Source: Nostoc carneum NIES-2107 (GTDB taxonomy: Bacteria; Cyanobacteriota; Cyanobacteriia; Cyanobacteriales; Nostocaceae). Taken from it: a DNA stretch of 64,000 nucleotides. Location: assembly GCA_002368155.1 (NCBI GenBank), contig AP018180.1:8123686-8187685 (forward strand), read 5' to 3'. Made by a program: the position numbers and the translations under genes. Under the pieces are notes generated by a model, which saw only the letters and a list, made by a program, of their open reading frames with translations, ran no database searches and had not been told where the DNA came from. Positions 46,975-55,580 of this stretch are shown here, piece after piece. Positions within the stretch are counted from its first letter, which is position 1, and each line of letters starts with the position of its first letter.

Positions 46975-47763
46975 ATGCGAAAAACTCTTTTATTGACTTT
47001 GGGTTTAGGATTGCTGGTCACTCTACCAGCCACAGCCCAATTAGGCCAAGTGTTAACTGATTTTCAGTCCTACTCAGGAGATTTACAAAGATATCTTCAA
47101 AATAACCTAAGTGGCACATTAAAGCCTGTAGAAATTCAGTCGCAAAATGCCATCACTAACTCTACAGGACAACTGAATTTACCCAACCCGATTACTGCGG
47201 GTGAAAAGGTGGGTGATGATATTATTCTCTACTCGATATCAGATAGATTTGATAATAATCCAGTCCTGAAATCTGAAACAGTTAATAATGAACTTAACCG
47301 CTTAATTACTCGCAGTTCGGTAGCAAGTAATTTGGGTAAGAATGGGCAAATTAGAACTAAAGTTAAATTGCAAAATACAGTAGATACCCTCGAAAATATT
47401 GCCAAAATTGCCCAGCAAGCAGATGAAACTAACCAAACTTTTATCAACGATTTGCAACAAAAAGCTAGCCAAATAGCTGCAGCGGGTATTCCGGGTTTGA
47501 GCGCTCTCTTAAGTGCTGGTCAATCTAATTTACAGATGCAAAGTATTAGGATTCAAAACGAACAATCAAAAATAGTCGGGGAAAACCTGGCTCAGACAAT
47601 GCAGGTAAATCATTTCTTGCAATATTCTAATTTAAATTTAGCGAATATTTCGCAGCAAATGGATGAAAATAATCGCTCTCGCCGAGTTGATTCGGCGGCG
47701 GAGGCGGCGCGGCTATTACGCACAACTTCTCAAATAGATTTGTTAGGCAGAAAAGAGAAGTAA
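46975..47763 (+). CDS. VirB5-like periplasmic protein
   Basis: A 262-residue exported protein: signal peptide MRKTLLLTLGLGLLVTLPATAQ, then an almost wholly helical mature domain rich in Asn and Gln (NKLNRLI-type heptads; ISQQMDENNRSRR near the end). This is the profile of VirB5/TrbJ, a minor pilus-tip or periplasmic component. ATG 46975 is preferred over TTG 46963 because it starts directly at the signal peptide. Assigned from topology and its position right after virB4. Confidence 0.6.
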   Translation: MRKTLLLTLGLGLLVTLPATAQLGQVLTDFQSYSGDLQRYLQNNLSGTLKPVEIQSQNAITNSTGQLNLPNPITAGEKVGDDIILYSISDRFDNNPVLKSETVNNELNRLITRSSVASNLGKNGQIRTKVKLQNTVDTLENIAKIAQQADETNQTFINDLQQKASQIAAAGIPGLSALLSAGQSNLQMQSIRIQNEQSKIVGENLAQTMQVNHFLQYSNLNLANISQQMDENNRSRRVDSAAEAARLLRTTSQIDLLGRKEK

Positions 47764-47820
47764 ATACCGTTTATTTGGGAATATCCTAGAAATAAATGTG
47801 GATGAAGAAGAGAAATAACC

Positions 47821-47848
47821 GCCGATTAACGCCGATTAACGCCGATTG
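47821..47848. repeat. Three 10-bp direct repeats before the VirB6-like gene
   Basis: GCCGATTAAC, GCCGATTAAC and GCCGATTGAT in tandem, 9 bp before ATG 47857. Ten-base spacing puts the units on one helix face. Confidence 0.8.
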
Positions 47849-47856
47849 ATAGGTCT

Positions 47857-48906
47857 ATGCAGTTTTATATTTTACAAATCTCTGCGTCAACAGGGATTGA
47901 TGATATTATCGGCAATGGTGCAACAACAGCCAGAAGTATTGCCGAAAGTTGGGACAAGCAATGGCTAGATTTATTGGAGAATAATCCCAATGAAAATATA
48001 TATGGGGCTTTAACTAATTTAGGAATATTTTTTGCGGTAGGAACTTTATTATTTTTTCTATTGCAATGGTTAAAGGATGTTTTGGAGAGCGAATTTTCTC
48101 GCCCCATTTCATCAATGATTTGGCCGTTTGTAGTAGTGATTCTCTTAAATAATTCTGGGAATGGCAGTATACTTTCTAATTTAACTTTAGGGGTACGCAA
48201 CTTTATTAATTCTGTCAATCAGCAAGTAGTCACTACCGCAGATGCTAACTCTGTTTATCAGCAAGCACTGAATATGAGTGTTGCAGAAGAGGTTGCTGGT
48301 GCTTTGCTGCGTCCTTGTCAATCCCTACAGGGCGAACAACAATCACAATGTTTTGCCAAAGCTACAGAAAAAATTAATAATCTTTGGCAAGAATATAAAA
48401 ATTTATACGGCAATAAAACCTGGATTGAACGTTTAGAAAATAAAGTCAATCAGATTGCTTACGGTACAGGGAATGTTTCAGAAACTTCCTTTAATGCTTT
48501 ATTAGGTTCTACAGTTCAAACAAGTATTAAGAACTTTTTAGTTTCCTTACAATATGCCTTCCAAAATTTGATGGAGGCTACCATGTTGCTGATAGCAGCT
48601 TTAGGGCCACTAGCGGTAGGTGGTTCCTTACTACCTGTAGCAGGTAAACCGATTTTCGCTTGGCTGACGGGGTTTATTTCTGTAGGAATTGCCAAGATTT
48701 CATTTAATATTACTGCTGTTTTAACAGCCGCCGTAATTGTTAACGGCCCAGCGCAAGATGCGAATGCTGACCCAGATTTAATGTGGTTCATGATTTTTTT
48801 GGGAATTTTGGCACCAATTTTATCTTTATTGGTGGCTGCGGCTGGCGGGTTTGCAGTCTTTAACGCCATTAGTAATGCAACTTCATGGGTAAAGCAGAGG
48901 ATATAG
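47857..48906 (+). CDS. VirB6-like polytopic membrane protein
   Basis: A 349-residue protein with five or more membrane segments: LGIFFAVGTLLFFLLQWL, SSMIWPFVVVILLNNSG, then a large polar loop (about 100-225, two Cys in RPCQSLQGEQQSQC), then MLLIAALGPLAVGGSLLPVAG, ISVGIAKISFNITAVLTAAVIV and FMIFLGILAPILSLLVAAAGGFAVF. The helix cluster after a central periplasmic loop is typical of VirB6/TrbL, the channel-forming inner-membrane part. The stop is directly followed by the next start (48907). Confidence 0.7.
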   Translation: MQFYILQISASTGIDDIIGNGATTARSIAESWDKQWLDLLENNPNENIYGALTNLGIFFAVGTLLFFLLQWLKDVLESEFSRPISSMIWPFVVVILLNNSGNGSILSNLTLGVRNFINSVNQQVVTTADANSVYQQALNMSVAEEVAGALLRPCQSLQGEQQSQCFAKATEKINNLWQEYKNLYGNKTWIERLENKVNQIAYGTGNVSETSFNALLGSTVQTSIKNFLVSLQYAFQNLMEATMLLIAALGPLAVGGSLLPVAGKPIFAWLTGFISVGIAKISFNITAVLTAAVIVNGPAQDANADPDLMWFMIFLGILAPILSLLVAAAGGFAVFNAISNATSWVKQRI

Positions 48907-49731
48907 ATGGTTAGGCTATTAGAGAAAAAACAACGCACAGGAAGTATTTTGACAACATTTGCGATCGCAACTTTTGGATTGCATCTGTTTGTTTTACTAT
49001 TCTTAATCTTGCAAGGGTTGAATATCCAAAAACTCAGTGTCCGCAAACAGCCGAATTTTGTGCAAATGGTTGATGGTAAAGCTGTCACGGCTACTGATGA
49101 TTTAGCCAGAGATCCAGAAGCGATTCGGCAATTCGTCAGTAAAACGATGATAGCAGTCTTTAACTGGTCGGGAACCTTACCACCACAAAGTATTGAAGAA
49201 GTTAGTAAACCGCAAATAGACAGAGGAATTCTGATTAGAACTCCCTCTGGTGGTAGCCAAAAAGTAACTACTAGTAGTTGGGTGGCTAGTTTTGCCTTTT
49301 CTGAAGATTTCCGCAAAGGTTTCTTAAGTCAAATTGCGGATATGACACCACCAGAGGTATTCGCCAATAATTCCAATCAAATTATTTCTGGAAAATTAGT
49401 CATTAAAAGAATTTACCCACCCAAACAAATTGCACCAGGGAAATGGGAAGTCGGGATGGTAGCAGATTTAATTCAAACTAAACAGTCTGAAAATCAAAGA
49501 TTAATTGTACCTTTTAATAAAGATTTATTAGTGCGGGCTGTTGATTTTTTTGATTATCCCCAAACTGAGAAAATGACGGATATGCAAAAAGCAATATACA
49601 GCACCAGAACAGATAGATTAGAAATCTATGAAATGCGGAATTTATGTTTGCTAGATGCTTATGATAACGTCAATGGCGCTACATCTAACCAATGTCTACA
49701 AGCACCAAACACTGGTTCATTTACTAGATAA
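48907..49731 (+). CDS. VirB8/TraE-like bitopic protein, first copy
   Basis: A 274-residue protein with a short cytoplasmic N-terminus, one membrane helix (ILTTFAIATFGLHLFVLLFLILQG, about 14-37) and a periplasmic alpha/beta domain, the layout of VirB8/TraE with its NTF2-like fold. Conserved-looking stretch VDGKAVTATDDLARDPEAIRQFVSKTMIAVFNWSG. It starts one base after the VirB6-like stop. The gene just downstream is a shorter paralogue with the same plan. Confidence 0.65.
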   Translation: MVRLLEKKQRTGSILTTFAIATFGLHLFVLLFLILQGLNIQKLSVRKQPNFVQMVDGKAVTATDDLARDPEAIRQFVSKTMIAVFNWSGTLPPQSIEEVSKPQIDRGILIRTPSGGSQKVTTSSWVASFAFSEDFRKGFLSQIADMTPPEVFANNSNQIISGKLVIKRIYPPKQIAPGKWEVGMVADLIQTKQSENQRLIVPFNKDLLVRAVDFFDYPQTEKMTDMQKAIYSTRTDRLEIYEMRNLCLLDAYDNVNGATSNQCLQAPNTGSFTR

Positions 49732-49761
49732 GAAATTTTATTTAATTTAAATTCAGCAGCA

Positions 49762-50454
49762 ATGCAAATACTTAAGACTGAAAATAAAAAAACTAGCATC
49801 TTACCATTATTTGCAGTTGCCACATTGGGCTTGCATCTGTTAACTTTACTGATATTGATGTTTCACTGGTCAATTTTGCAACAGCTAAATAAGCAAACTA
49901 CATTGCAAAGCCTAGTGCAACTAATTGATGGTCAAGCGATTACAGTAGACCCTCAAGAAAATATTGAACGGTATCCAGAAACAATTCGGCGCTTCGTGGG
50001 TGAAGCCATGACTTTGATGCTGACTTGGTCAGAAAAACAACCGCCAAAAACAGTTTGGGATATTAGTTCCGAATTGGTAACGCCAGAATTTCAACCTAAA
50101 TTCCAAACAGAAATTACTAATTTAACTGCTAATAAACAATTAGAAAATTTTAATCGAGCAACTGAGCAGATATTAGTGATTCAAAGAATTTCCCAACCCA
50201 CACAAATAGCTGATGGGAAATGGAAAGTTGAAATGTTGGCTAATCAATTAGTTTTTAATGGCTCCGATAGACTGGGTGAATCGAAACCAATTAATAAACA
50301 AATTTTTGTCCAAGCCGCAGATGAAGAAGTCGCTTCCTTACCTAATGCGCCAGTGCCATTACAATTGGCAGCTTATCGCATTGGTGAGGCGAGACTAAAA
50401 ATTTATAAAATTTGTGACCTCCAGGATAAAAGTTGTTCTGAAAAATCACCATAA
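49762..50454 (+). CDS. VirB8/TraE-like bitopic protein, second copy
   Basis: A 230-residue paralogue of the preceding protein: one N-terminal helix (SILPLFAVATLGLHLLTLLILMF) followed by LVQLIDGQAITVDPQ, RYPETIRRFVGEAMTLMLTWSEKQPP, which aligns with VQMVDGKAVTATDD, RDPEAIRQFVSKTMIAVFNWSGTLPP in the first copy. Two adjacent VirB8-like genes suggest a hetero-oligomeric inner-membrane assembly. It is followed after 8 bp by the VirB10-like gene. Confidence 0.65.
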   Translation: MQILKTENKKTSILPLFAVATLGLHLLTLLILMFHWSILQQLNKQTTLQSLVQLIDGQAITVDPQENIERYPETIRRFVGEAMTLMLTWSEKQPPKTVWDISSELVTPEFQPKFQTEITNLTANKQLENFNRATEQILVIQRISQPTQIADGKWKVEMLANQLVFNGSDRLGESKPINKQIFVQAADEEVASLPNAPVPLQLAAYRIGEARLKIYKICDLQDKSCSEKSP

Positions 50455-50462
50455 GGTTCCCT

Positions 50463-52019
50463 ATGACTCCCTATTCAAGTTCAGCAAAAAGTTCCACCAA
50501 CAATTACCCACTAGAACTAGAGTCTCTAGATTGGGAATTAAGAATGGCCAAATTAGTTGGCTTGGAAAACGAAGATTTACCCTTGACAAGTGATGAAGAA
50601 GCAGAAGAATTAATCATTTTTGAACCGCCAATTGCTCAACCAGAAGCAGTGAAAACTGAGCAATCTCTCGCTTCTAATCCCTTTGCGAAGCTAGGGTTAG
50701 TGGGTACGACAACCTTAGCTGTAGTTTTGGTTGCTGGTGGCTTTTTGACGCAGATTATGAGTGGTAGCAGTCAAAAGTCGAAAAAGAAGAATCTCTCTCC
50801 AGATGTGAAATCGCCGATAGTGAGTGAATCTCCGCAGCCAGAATTAGAAATAGAGACTCTTAAAACTAAATTAGCGCTGACAGAACAAGCTGAAGCTGTG
50901 AAATTAGCACAACAACAACTTAGAGGTATACAGATACCATCACAGCCAATTGCATCCAGGCCTGCAATTAAAAGCAACGCGCCTCGGATAGTGACAGTTG
51001 AACGTATTGTTGACGTACCCCAGCCTCCACAAACAGCCGTCAACCCACAACCTTTTCCACCACCCCAAATAGTCGCTAGACAGCCAGAGATTAAACCTGA
51101 AATTAAGCCAGTAGTTAACGCTACTCCCAAACCTAAACTAGACCCATATCAAATGTGGACAACTTTAGCTAAGTTAGGGAGTTATGGTCAAATTAGTAGC
51201 AATAATTCCGAAACAGCCAGTACTTCTAATACCACTACTCCGGAGATGGCGCAACAGGCAAATAATTCCCAGCCGGAAGCCACGTCAACACCAGAAACTA
51301 CCACTGCAAACCCAGCAGCAGATTCAACCCTACTTGCTAGTAAAGAAGGAAAGCAGAGTGACAAAGCGATCGCAGTTGGGAGTAGCGTCAAAGGTGTCTT
51401 AGCAACGGCTGTATTTGGAGAAACGATGAATGCAGGTGGTAACAGCGATTCTGAAAAACCCAAAAACACTTTCGTAGTGCAGCTACAAGCACCCATAAAA
51501 AGTGCAGATGGTAAAGTCGCCATACCTGCAGGTACTGAGTTATTAACAGAAATTCGCTCGCTTTCCGAACAAGGCTTACTACAACTAGATGTAGTGAAAG
51601 CGATCGCAAAAGATGGTAATGGAATTACAGAAAATAGTCTACCGTCCAATGCCATGATTATTCGCGGTGCCCACGGTAAACCTTTGTTAGCGCAACAATT
51701 CCCCAATCGTGGTTCATCCATTGCTGGTATGGATTTAGGCTTGTTTGTTTTGGGTGGTTTGGGTAAAGCCGCTGAATTAATGAATCGGAGTGAATCTCAA
51801 GTTGTCACTACCAATGCTGGCGGTACTGTTGTTAGCAGTACCAATCCTCAAAGCAACCTCTTCGCTGGCATATTAGAAGGTGGGATGAACACTGTAGTTC
51901 CCCAAATTGCTCAACGCAATCAACAAGCTGCTGCTGAAATGATGCAGCGAACCAACGTTTGGTTTTTACCAGCCGGTACAGAAGTAGAAATTTACGTCAA
52001 TCAACCAATTGAGTTTTAA
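50463..52019 (+). CDS. VirB10/TrbI-like protein
   Basis: A 518-residue protein with the VirB10 layout: cytoplasmic acidic N-terminus (about 1-70), one membrane helix (GLVGTTTLAVVLVAGGFLTQI, about 76-98), a coiled coil (about 126-155), a proline-rich periplasmic linker (160-225; PPQTAVNPQPFPPPQ), a Ser/Thr-rich stretch, and a C-terminal TrbI-type domain (about 315-518) with VAIPAGTELLTEIRSL and a late WFLPAGTEVEIYVNQPIEF. VirB10 links inner and outer membranes and gates the channel. With the VirB4-like ATPase it is the strongest evidence that this cluster is a T4SS. It follows the second VirB8-like gene after 8 bp. Confidence 0.8.
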   Translation: MTPYSSSAKSSTNNYPLELESLDWELRMAKLVGLENEDLPLTSDEEAEELIIFEPPIAQPEAVKTEQSLASNPFAKLGLVGTTTLAVVLVAGGFLTQIMSGSSQKSKKKNLSPDVKSPIVSESPQPELEIETLKTKLALTEQAEAVKLAQQQLRGIQIPSQPIASRPAIKSNAPRIVTVERIVDVPQPPQTAVNPQPFPPPQIVARQPEIKPEIKPVVNATPKPKLDPYQMWTTLAKLGSYGQISSNNSETASTSNTTTPEMAQQANNSQPEATSTPETTTANPAADSTLLASKEGKQSDKAIAVGSSVKGVLATAVFGETMNAGGNSDSEKPKNTFVVQLQAPIKSADGKVAIPAGTELLTEIRSLSEQGLLQLDVVKAIAKDGNGITENSLPSNAMIIRGAHGKPLLAQQFPNRGSSIAGMDLGLFVLGGLGKAAELMNRSESQVVTTNAGGTVVSSTNPQSNLFAGILEGGMNTVVPQIAQRNQQAAAEMMQRTNVWFLPAGTEVEIYVNQPIEF

Positions 52020-52076
52020 ATATTAATAATGGGGAATGAAGTAGAAAAATGCTTCATTCTTCGTTAGTTGGTTGCA

Positions 52077-52104
52077 GAGACGCGATTCATCGCGTCTGTA
52101 CAAG
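52077..52104. repeat. GACGCGAT palindrome, copy 3
   Basis: AGAGACGCGATTCATCGCGT followed by CTGTACAA, in the gap between the VirB10-like and VirB9-like genes, in opposite orientation to copies 2 and 4. Confidence 0.8.
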
Positions 52105-52183
52105 AGTCAAGATTTAAAGGCCATTTTCTCCCTCATCCCAATCCCCAATCCCTAGTCCCCAGTCACCTGTCCCCAGTAGAGCC

Positions 52184-52735
52184 ATGAAATTAGCAAACCC
52201 TCTCAAGAATCACTATTTCCTACCTCTGGCTTCTGTAAGTTTTGCTGCGGCAGTTTTATTATTAGCAGGACGTGCAGTAGCGCAAAATGCTGTTCTCCGT
52301 TCAATTTTTTCTTGTCAAGCACAAGGTTTAAGTGGAGTAGTACCTACTATTACAGTTTGGTATCAACAAGGTACAAACTTAAGTTTTATTCCATCGGGAG
52401 AGAAGATTAAAAAAGTTTGGTTAAATGACCCATCACAGGTAACTATCGATTTTGATGGGCCGATGTGTATGCAGTTTGGCGAACAAGCTAGTACAGGAGA
52501 TTGCCAAAACTCTGCCGCCAATGTAATTCAATTAAGAAGAATTAAAAAATTAGCAATTCCGGGTTTACCTAATGCTAGTAATACGCTGTTAACGGTGATT
52601 ACTGAAGGTCAAGGCACTAAGTTATATACTTTCCGCATTTTATATGGAGATAGTAATCCTGAGTATCATACTTTAGCGATTTATCCTGATAATACTGCTA
52701 AAAGTACTTCACCTTGCGTTAGAGTTTCGCAGTAA
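52184..52735 (+). CDS. Short VirB9/TrbG-like periplasmic protein
   Basis: A 183-residue exported protein with signal-type N-terminus (LPLASVSFAAAVLLLAGRAVAQ). The mature part resembles the N-terminal beta domain of VirB9: KIKKVWLNDPSQVTIDF, then KKLAIPGLPNASNTLLTVITEGQGTKLYTFRILYGD. The C-terminal domain that normally reaches the outer membrane and binds VirB7 is absent. Four Cys (FSCQ, PMCM, GDCQ, SPCV) could form disulfides. Last co-oriented gene of the cluster, separated from the VirB10-like gene by 164 bp of repeats, so perhaps separately transcribed. Confidence 0.6.
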   Translation: MKLANPLKNHYFLPLASVSFAAAVLLLAGRAVAQNAVLRSIFSCQAQGLSGVVPTITVWYQQGTNLSFIPSGEKIKKVWLNDPSQVTIDFDGPMCMQFGEQASTGDCQNSAANVIQLRRIKKLAIPGLPNASNTLLTVITEGQGTKLYTFRILYGDSNPEYHTLAIYPDNTAKSTSPCVRVSQ

Positions 52736-52969
52736 ATCATGATTTTTTATGAGCCAGTAACACACTATATATACGGCGGTGCGTTAGGCGCTGGGAGAGT
52801 TATTTCGCGACGTTGCCTGTTCCCTTTTCCCTACCTTAACAACTAATTTTGCAACTCCTGCAAGGATTTCTATAGCAATCATAAATATTTGCTGAGGCAA
52901 GACGTAGCCAATTTTATGATAAATTGATGGCTCAAAAATCAATTTATATGGCTTGGTCAGTGAAATTTT

Positions 52970-53322
52970 ATGGAGCAATTTTTATCAGGTATTATTCTAT
53001 CGACTCTCTCGGCTGTTTTTATTTTATCTACATTTAAACTTGCTATATTAGCAAAGCTATTAATTGATGGGGCTGTGGATGTTAATACTAAGAATAATTC
53101 TAATGTTACGCCCCTGCATAATCTCTATGGTAAATTAACGAAGGAAATTGCAGAATTATTCATTGCTCAAGGTGGAAATATTAACGCTAGCAGCAATCAA
53201 AATTTTACACCGCTACATTATGCGATCGCTCGAATTTCGCTAAATTACTCATCAAGCGTGGTGCTAAGTTAGATATGTATAAAAAAAGTCAAGGGTCAAC
53301 CGTCCAGAGTCCAACACTTTGA
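52970..53322 (+). pseudogene. Frameshifted ankyrin-repeat gene
   Basis: A short protein with an N-terminal hydrophobic helix (GIILSTLSAVFILSTFKLAI) followed by ankyrin repeats (LLIDGAVDVNTKNNSNVTPLH, ELFIAQGGNINASSNQNFTPLHYAIA). At about 53230-53240 the ankyrin pattern jumps to another frame, which continues FAKLLIKRGAKLDMYK to a stop at 53322; the original frame stops at 53272. One missing or extra base explains it. It is probably a decayed end of a longer ankyrin protein; a sequencing error is possible. Confidence 0.6.
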
Positions 53323-53708
53323 AATGGGATGGCAAAACGATAATTCAGGTATGAGGGAACATATGGACGAGAATTCTGATTTAATCCCCAATTTTGACCC
53401 TTGTACAGACGCGATGAATCGCGTCTCTCCAAATCTTGATTTTTGACTATTGACTCTCGAGCCTGGTGAAAAAATTCTTGCACTTCAATTCTATGCATCT
53501 CAAGCTCCATATAATAATTGAAGAAGTGCAACAAAAATAAACATCAACCAAAATCCCTCGGCTGCCATCTTCTCTCCAACCTAACCCTGTAAGCGCAATT
53601 CTTGTATTGCCCGGAAGAGCCTTTTTTGGCAGACACGATAACTTGGGTCTGGTTGGCATCTACGCGATCCAATTCTAAATTTTCATGAACGGGAGAACAC
53701 TGTAAGCT
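53323..53708. other. Intergenic region upstream of ndhH
   Basis: Contains copy 4 of the GACGCGAT palindrome (53400-53434) and the ndhH leader with GGAG 13 bp before the start codon. Overlapping minus-strand frames here are not supported. Confidence 0.5.
53400..53434. repeat. GACGCGAT palindrome, copy 4
   Basis: TTGTACAGACGCGATGAATC followed by GCGTCTCTCCAAAT; the core GACGCGAT-gA-ATCGCGTC is a near-perfect palindrome. Same orientation as 43814. Confidence 0.85.
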
Positions 53709-54893
53709 ATGGCAAGAATAGAAACCCGCACAGAACCAATGGTGCTGAATATGGGGCCGCACCATCCCTCAATGCACGGGGTTTTGCGGTTAATTGTTAC
53801 CTTGGATGGCGAGGATGTCATTGATTGTGAACCAGTGATTGGCTACCTGCACCGGGGAATGGAAAAAATTGCGGAAAACCGCACCACTATTATGTATGTC
53901 CCCTACGTTAGTCGGTGGGACTACGCAGCTGGGATGTTTAACGAAGCCGTTACCGTTAACGCACCCGAAAAATTGGCAGGTGTTGCTGTCCCCAAACGCG
54001 CCAGCTACATTCGCGTCATTATGCTGGAATTGAACCGCATCGCTAACCATTTGCTGTGGTTTGGCCCATTTCTAGCAGACGTAGGCGCTCAAACTCCCTT
54101 TTTCTATCAATTCCGCGAACGGGAGATGATTTATGATTTATGGGAAGCAGCCACCGGTTACCGGATGGTAAATAACAATTATTTCCGTGTTGGTGGCGTA
54201 GCAGTTGACTTACCTTATGGTTGGGTCGATAAGTGCTTAGAATTCTGTGACTACTTCATCCCCAAAGTTGATGAATACGAAAAGTTAGTTACCAATAACC
54301 CCATCTTCCGCCGTCGGATTGAGGGAATTGGTACTATCACTCGTGATGAAGCGATTAACTGGGGACTTTCTGGCCCTATGTTACGTGCTTCTGGGGTGAA
54401 GTGGGACTTACGGAAGGTAGACCACTATGAATGCTACGACGATTTTGATTGGGATGTACAGTGGGAAACCGCCGGCGATTGCTTTGCGCGTTACTTGGTG
54501 CGGATGCGGGAAATGCGCGAATCTGTGAAGATTATTCGCCAAGCTATTAAAGGACTTCCCGGTGGCCCTTATGAAAACTTGGAAGCCAAGCGTTTAGCGG
54601 CTGGGAAAAAATCGGAATGGGATGCTTTTGATTACCAGTACATTGGTAAAAAAGTTTCTCCATCCTTTAAGATTCCCAAGGGTGAAATTTACGCCCGTGT
54701 TGAAAGCGGTAAAGGTGAACTGGGAATTTATATGGTAGGCGATGATAACGTGTTCCCTGCACGTTGGAAAATTCGCGCCGCCGATTTCAACAACCTACAA
54801 ATTCTGCCTCACTTACTCCGAGGTATGAAAGTGGCAGATATTGTAGTAATTCTGGGTAGTATCGACGTAATTATGGGTTCTGTTGATCGATAG
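53709..54893 (+). CDS. ndhH: NAD(P)H dehydrogenase-like complex subunit NdhH
   Basis: A 394-residue 49-kDa-type subunit of the photosynthetic NDH-1 complex in the thylakoid membrane, which takes electrons from ferredoxin to plastoquinone and pumps protons. Hallmarks: [39 protein letters not shown] (quinone-site region), [47 protein letters not shown] and the standard C-terminus [24 protein letters not shown]. Length is normal. It is monocistronic, followed by a clear terminator. Confidence 0.97.
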   Translation: MARIETRTEPMVLNMGPHHPSMHGVLRLIVTLDGEDVIDCEPVIGYLHRGMEKIAENRTTIMYVPYVSRWDYAAGMFNEAVTVNAPEKLAGVAVPKRASYIRVIMLELNRIANHLLWFGPFLADVGAQTPFFYQFREREMIYDLWEAATGYRMVNNNYFRVGGVAVDLPYGWVDKCLEFCDYFIPKVDEYEKLVTNNPIFRRRIEGIGTITRDEAINWGLSGPMLRASGVKWDLRKVDHYECYDDFDWDVQWETAGDCFARYLVRMREMRESVKIIRQAIKGLPGGPYENLEAKRLAAGKKSEWDAFDYQYIGKKVSPSFKIPKGEIYARVESGKGELGIYMVGDDNVFPARWKIRAADFNNLQILPHLLRGMKVADIVVILGSIDVIMGSVDR

Positions 54894-54949
54894 CCTTGAT
54901 TTTACAAGATAATGCGCGATCGCATTTTTTGTTGAAATAAAACACAAAG

Positions 54950-54985
54950 TAGGGGCACAACATTGTTTGTGTCCCTATTGTTTTT
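54950..54985 (+). terminator. Rho-independent terminator of ndhH
   Basis: TAGGGGCACAA, a 6-base loop and TTGTGTCCCTA (11-bp stem, one G-T pair), followed by TTGTTTTT, 57 bp after the ndhH stop. Confidence 0.8.
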
Positions 54986-55088
54986 GGCAAAGTTATTGAA
55001 ATTACAAATTTTTGTGGTTTTTATTGGGGTAGAATCTGAGTAACTTTTGGTTTTATTGGTAGATAAATCTCAGTGTTTTTTAAATAAA

Positions 55089-55580
55089 ATGAGCATCGAA
55101 ATATTAGGAAGTGTAGATTCTTCACAAATTCAAGAATTGAAAGCAGAAATACTATCGAAACGTAGTCTGGGAAATATTTTGTTTGAAATTAAACAAATTA
55201 ACTCTGATATAACCTTAAATAAAGCTGATGAATTGACAGAAATTCTGGATTTGTTTGTTACACAAATGGGGTATGTAGGAATTGGCGATCGCTGGCAAGA
55301 AATTCATCAAGACGCAGCTCAAAAAATTGTAGTATTTGTTTTGAAAAAAGATTTAGCCTATTCTGCAAAAATCATGCCGACAGAGGAGGCTGAAAAAATT
55401 TCTACTAAGATTCTTAACCTTTTTGCAAATCCCTGTAGATTTTTTACTAATGCAGTATTTGTCAATGATTACTCAGCACTGAGTGCTTGGGATTCGCTGA
55501 CTAACTCAACATTTGACACAGGTATCCTGGTTGTAAATTCTACGATGATGGGAATGTTGTGGGTTAAAGATGAAGACTAA
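55089..55580 (+). CDS. Conserved hypothetical protein
   Basis: A 163-residue soluble protein, not recognised. Mixed alpha/beta pattern with a long N-terminal amphipathic region (IQELKAEILSKRSLGNILFEIKQINSD), a middle domain (QKIVVFVLKKDLAYSAKIMPTEEAEKISTKILNLF) and a C-terminal NDYSALSAWDSLTNSTFDTGILVVN, which looks like a small periodic fold. No signal peptide, metal motif or membrane helix. ATG 55089 (MSIEILGSVD) is preferred over the upstream in-frame TTG 55047. Transcribed alone between ndhH and the EndoU gene. Confidence 0.55.
   Translation: MSIEILGSVDSSQIQELKAEILSKRSLGNILFEIKQINSDITLNKADELTEILDLFVTQMGYVGIGDRWQEIHQDAAQKIVVFVLKKDLAYSAKIMPTEEAEKISTKILNLFANPCRFFTNAVFVNDYSALSAWDSLTNSTFDTGILVVNSTMMGMLWVKDED

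Noticed and set aside
48516-49316. A 266-codon minus-strand frame across the VirB6-like/VirB8-like junction.
   Set aside because: It overlaps two genes of consistent operon topology and has low-quality composition; no ribosome site or family pattern.
51188-51721. A 177-codon minus-strand frame inside the VirB10-like gene.
   Set aside because: Antisense shadow of a proline/Ser/Thr-rich region.
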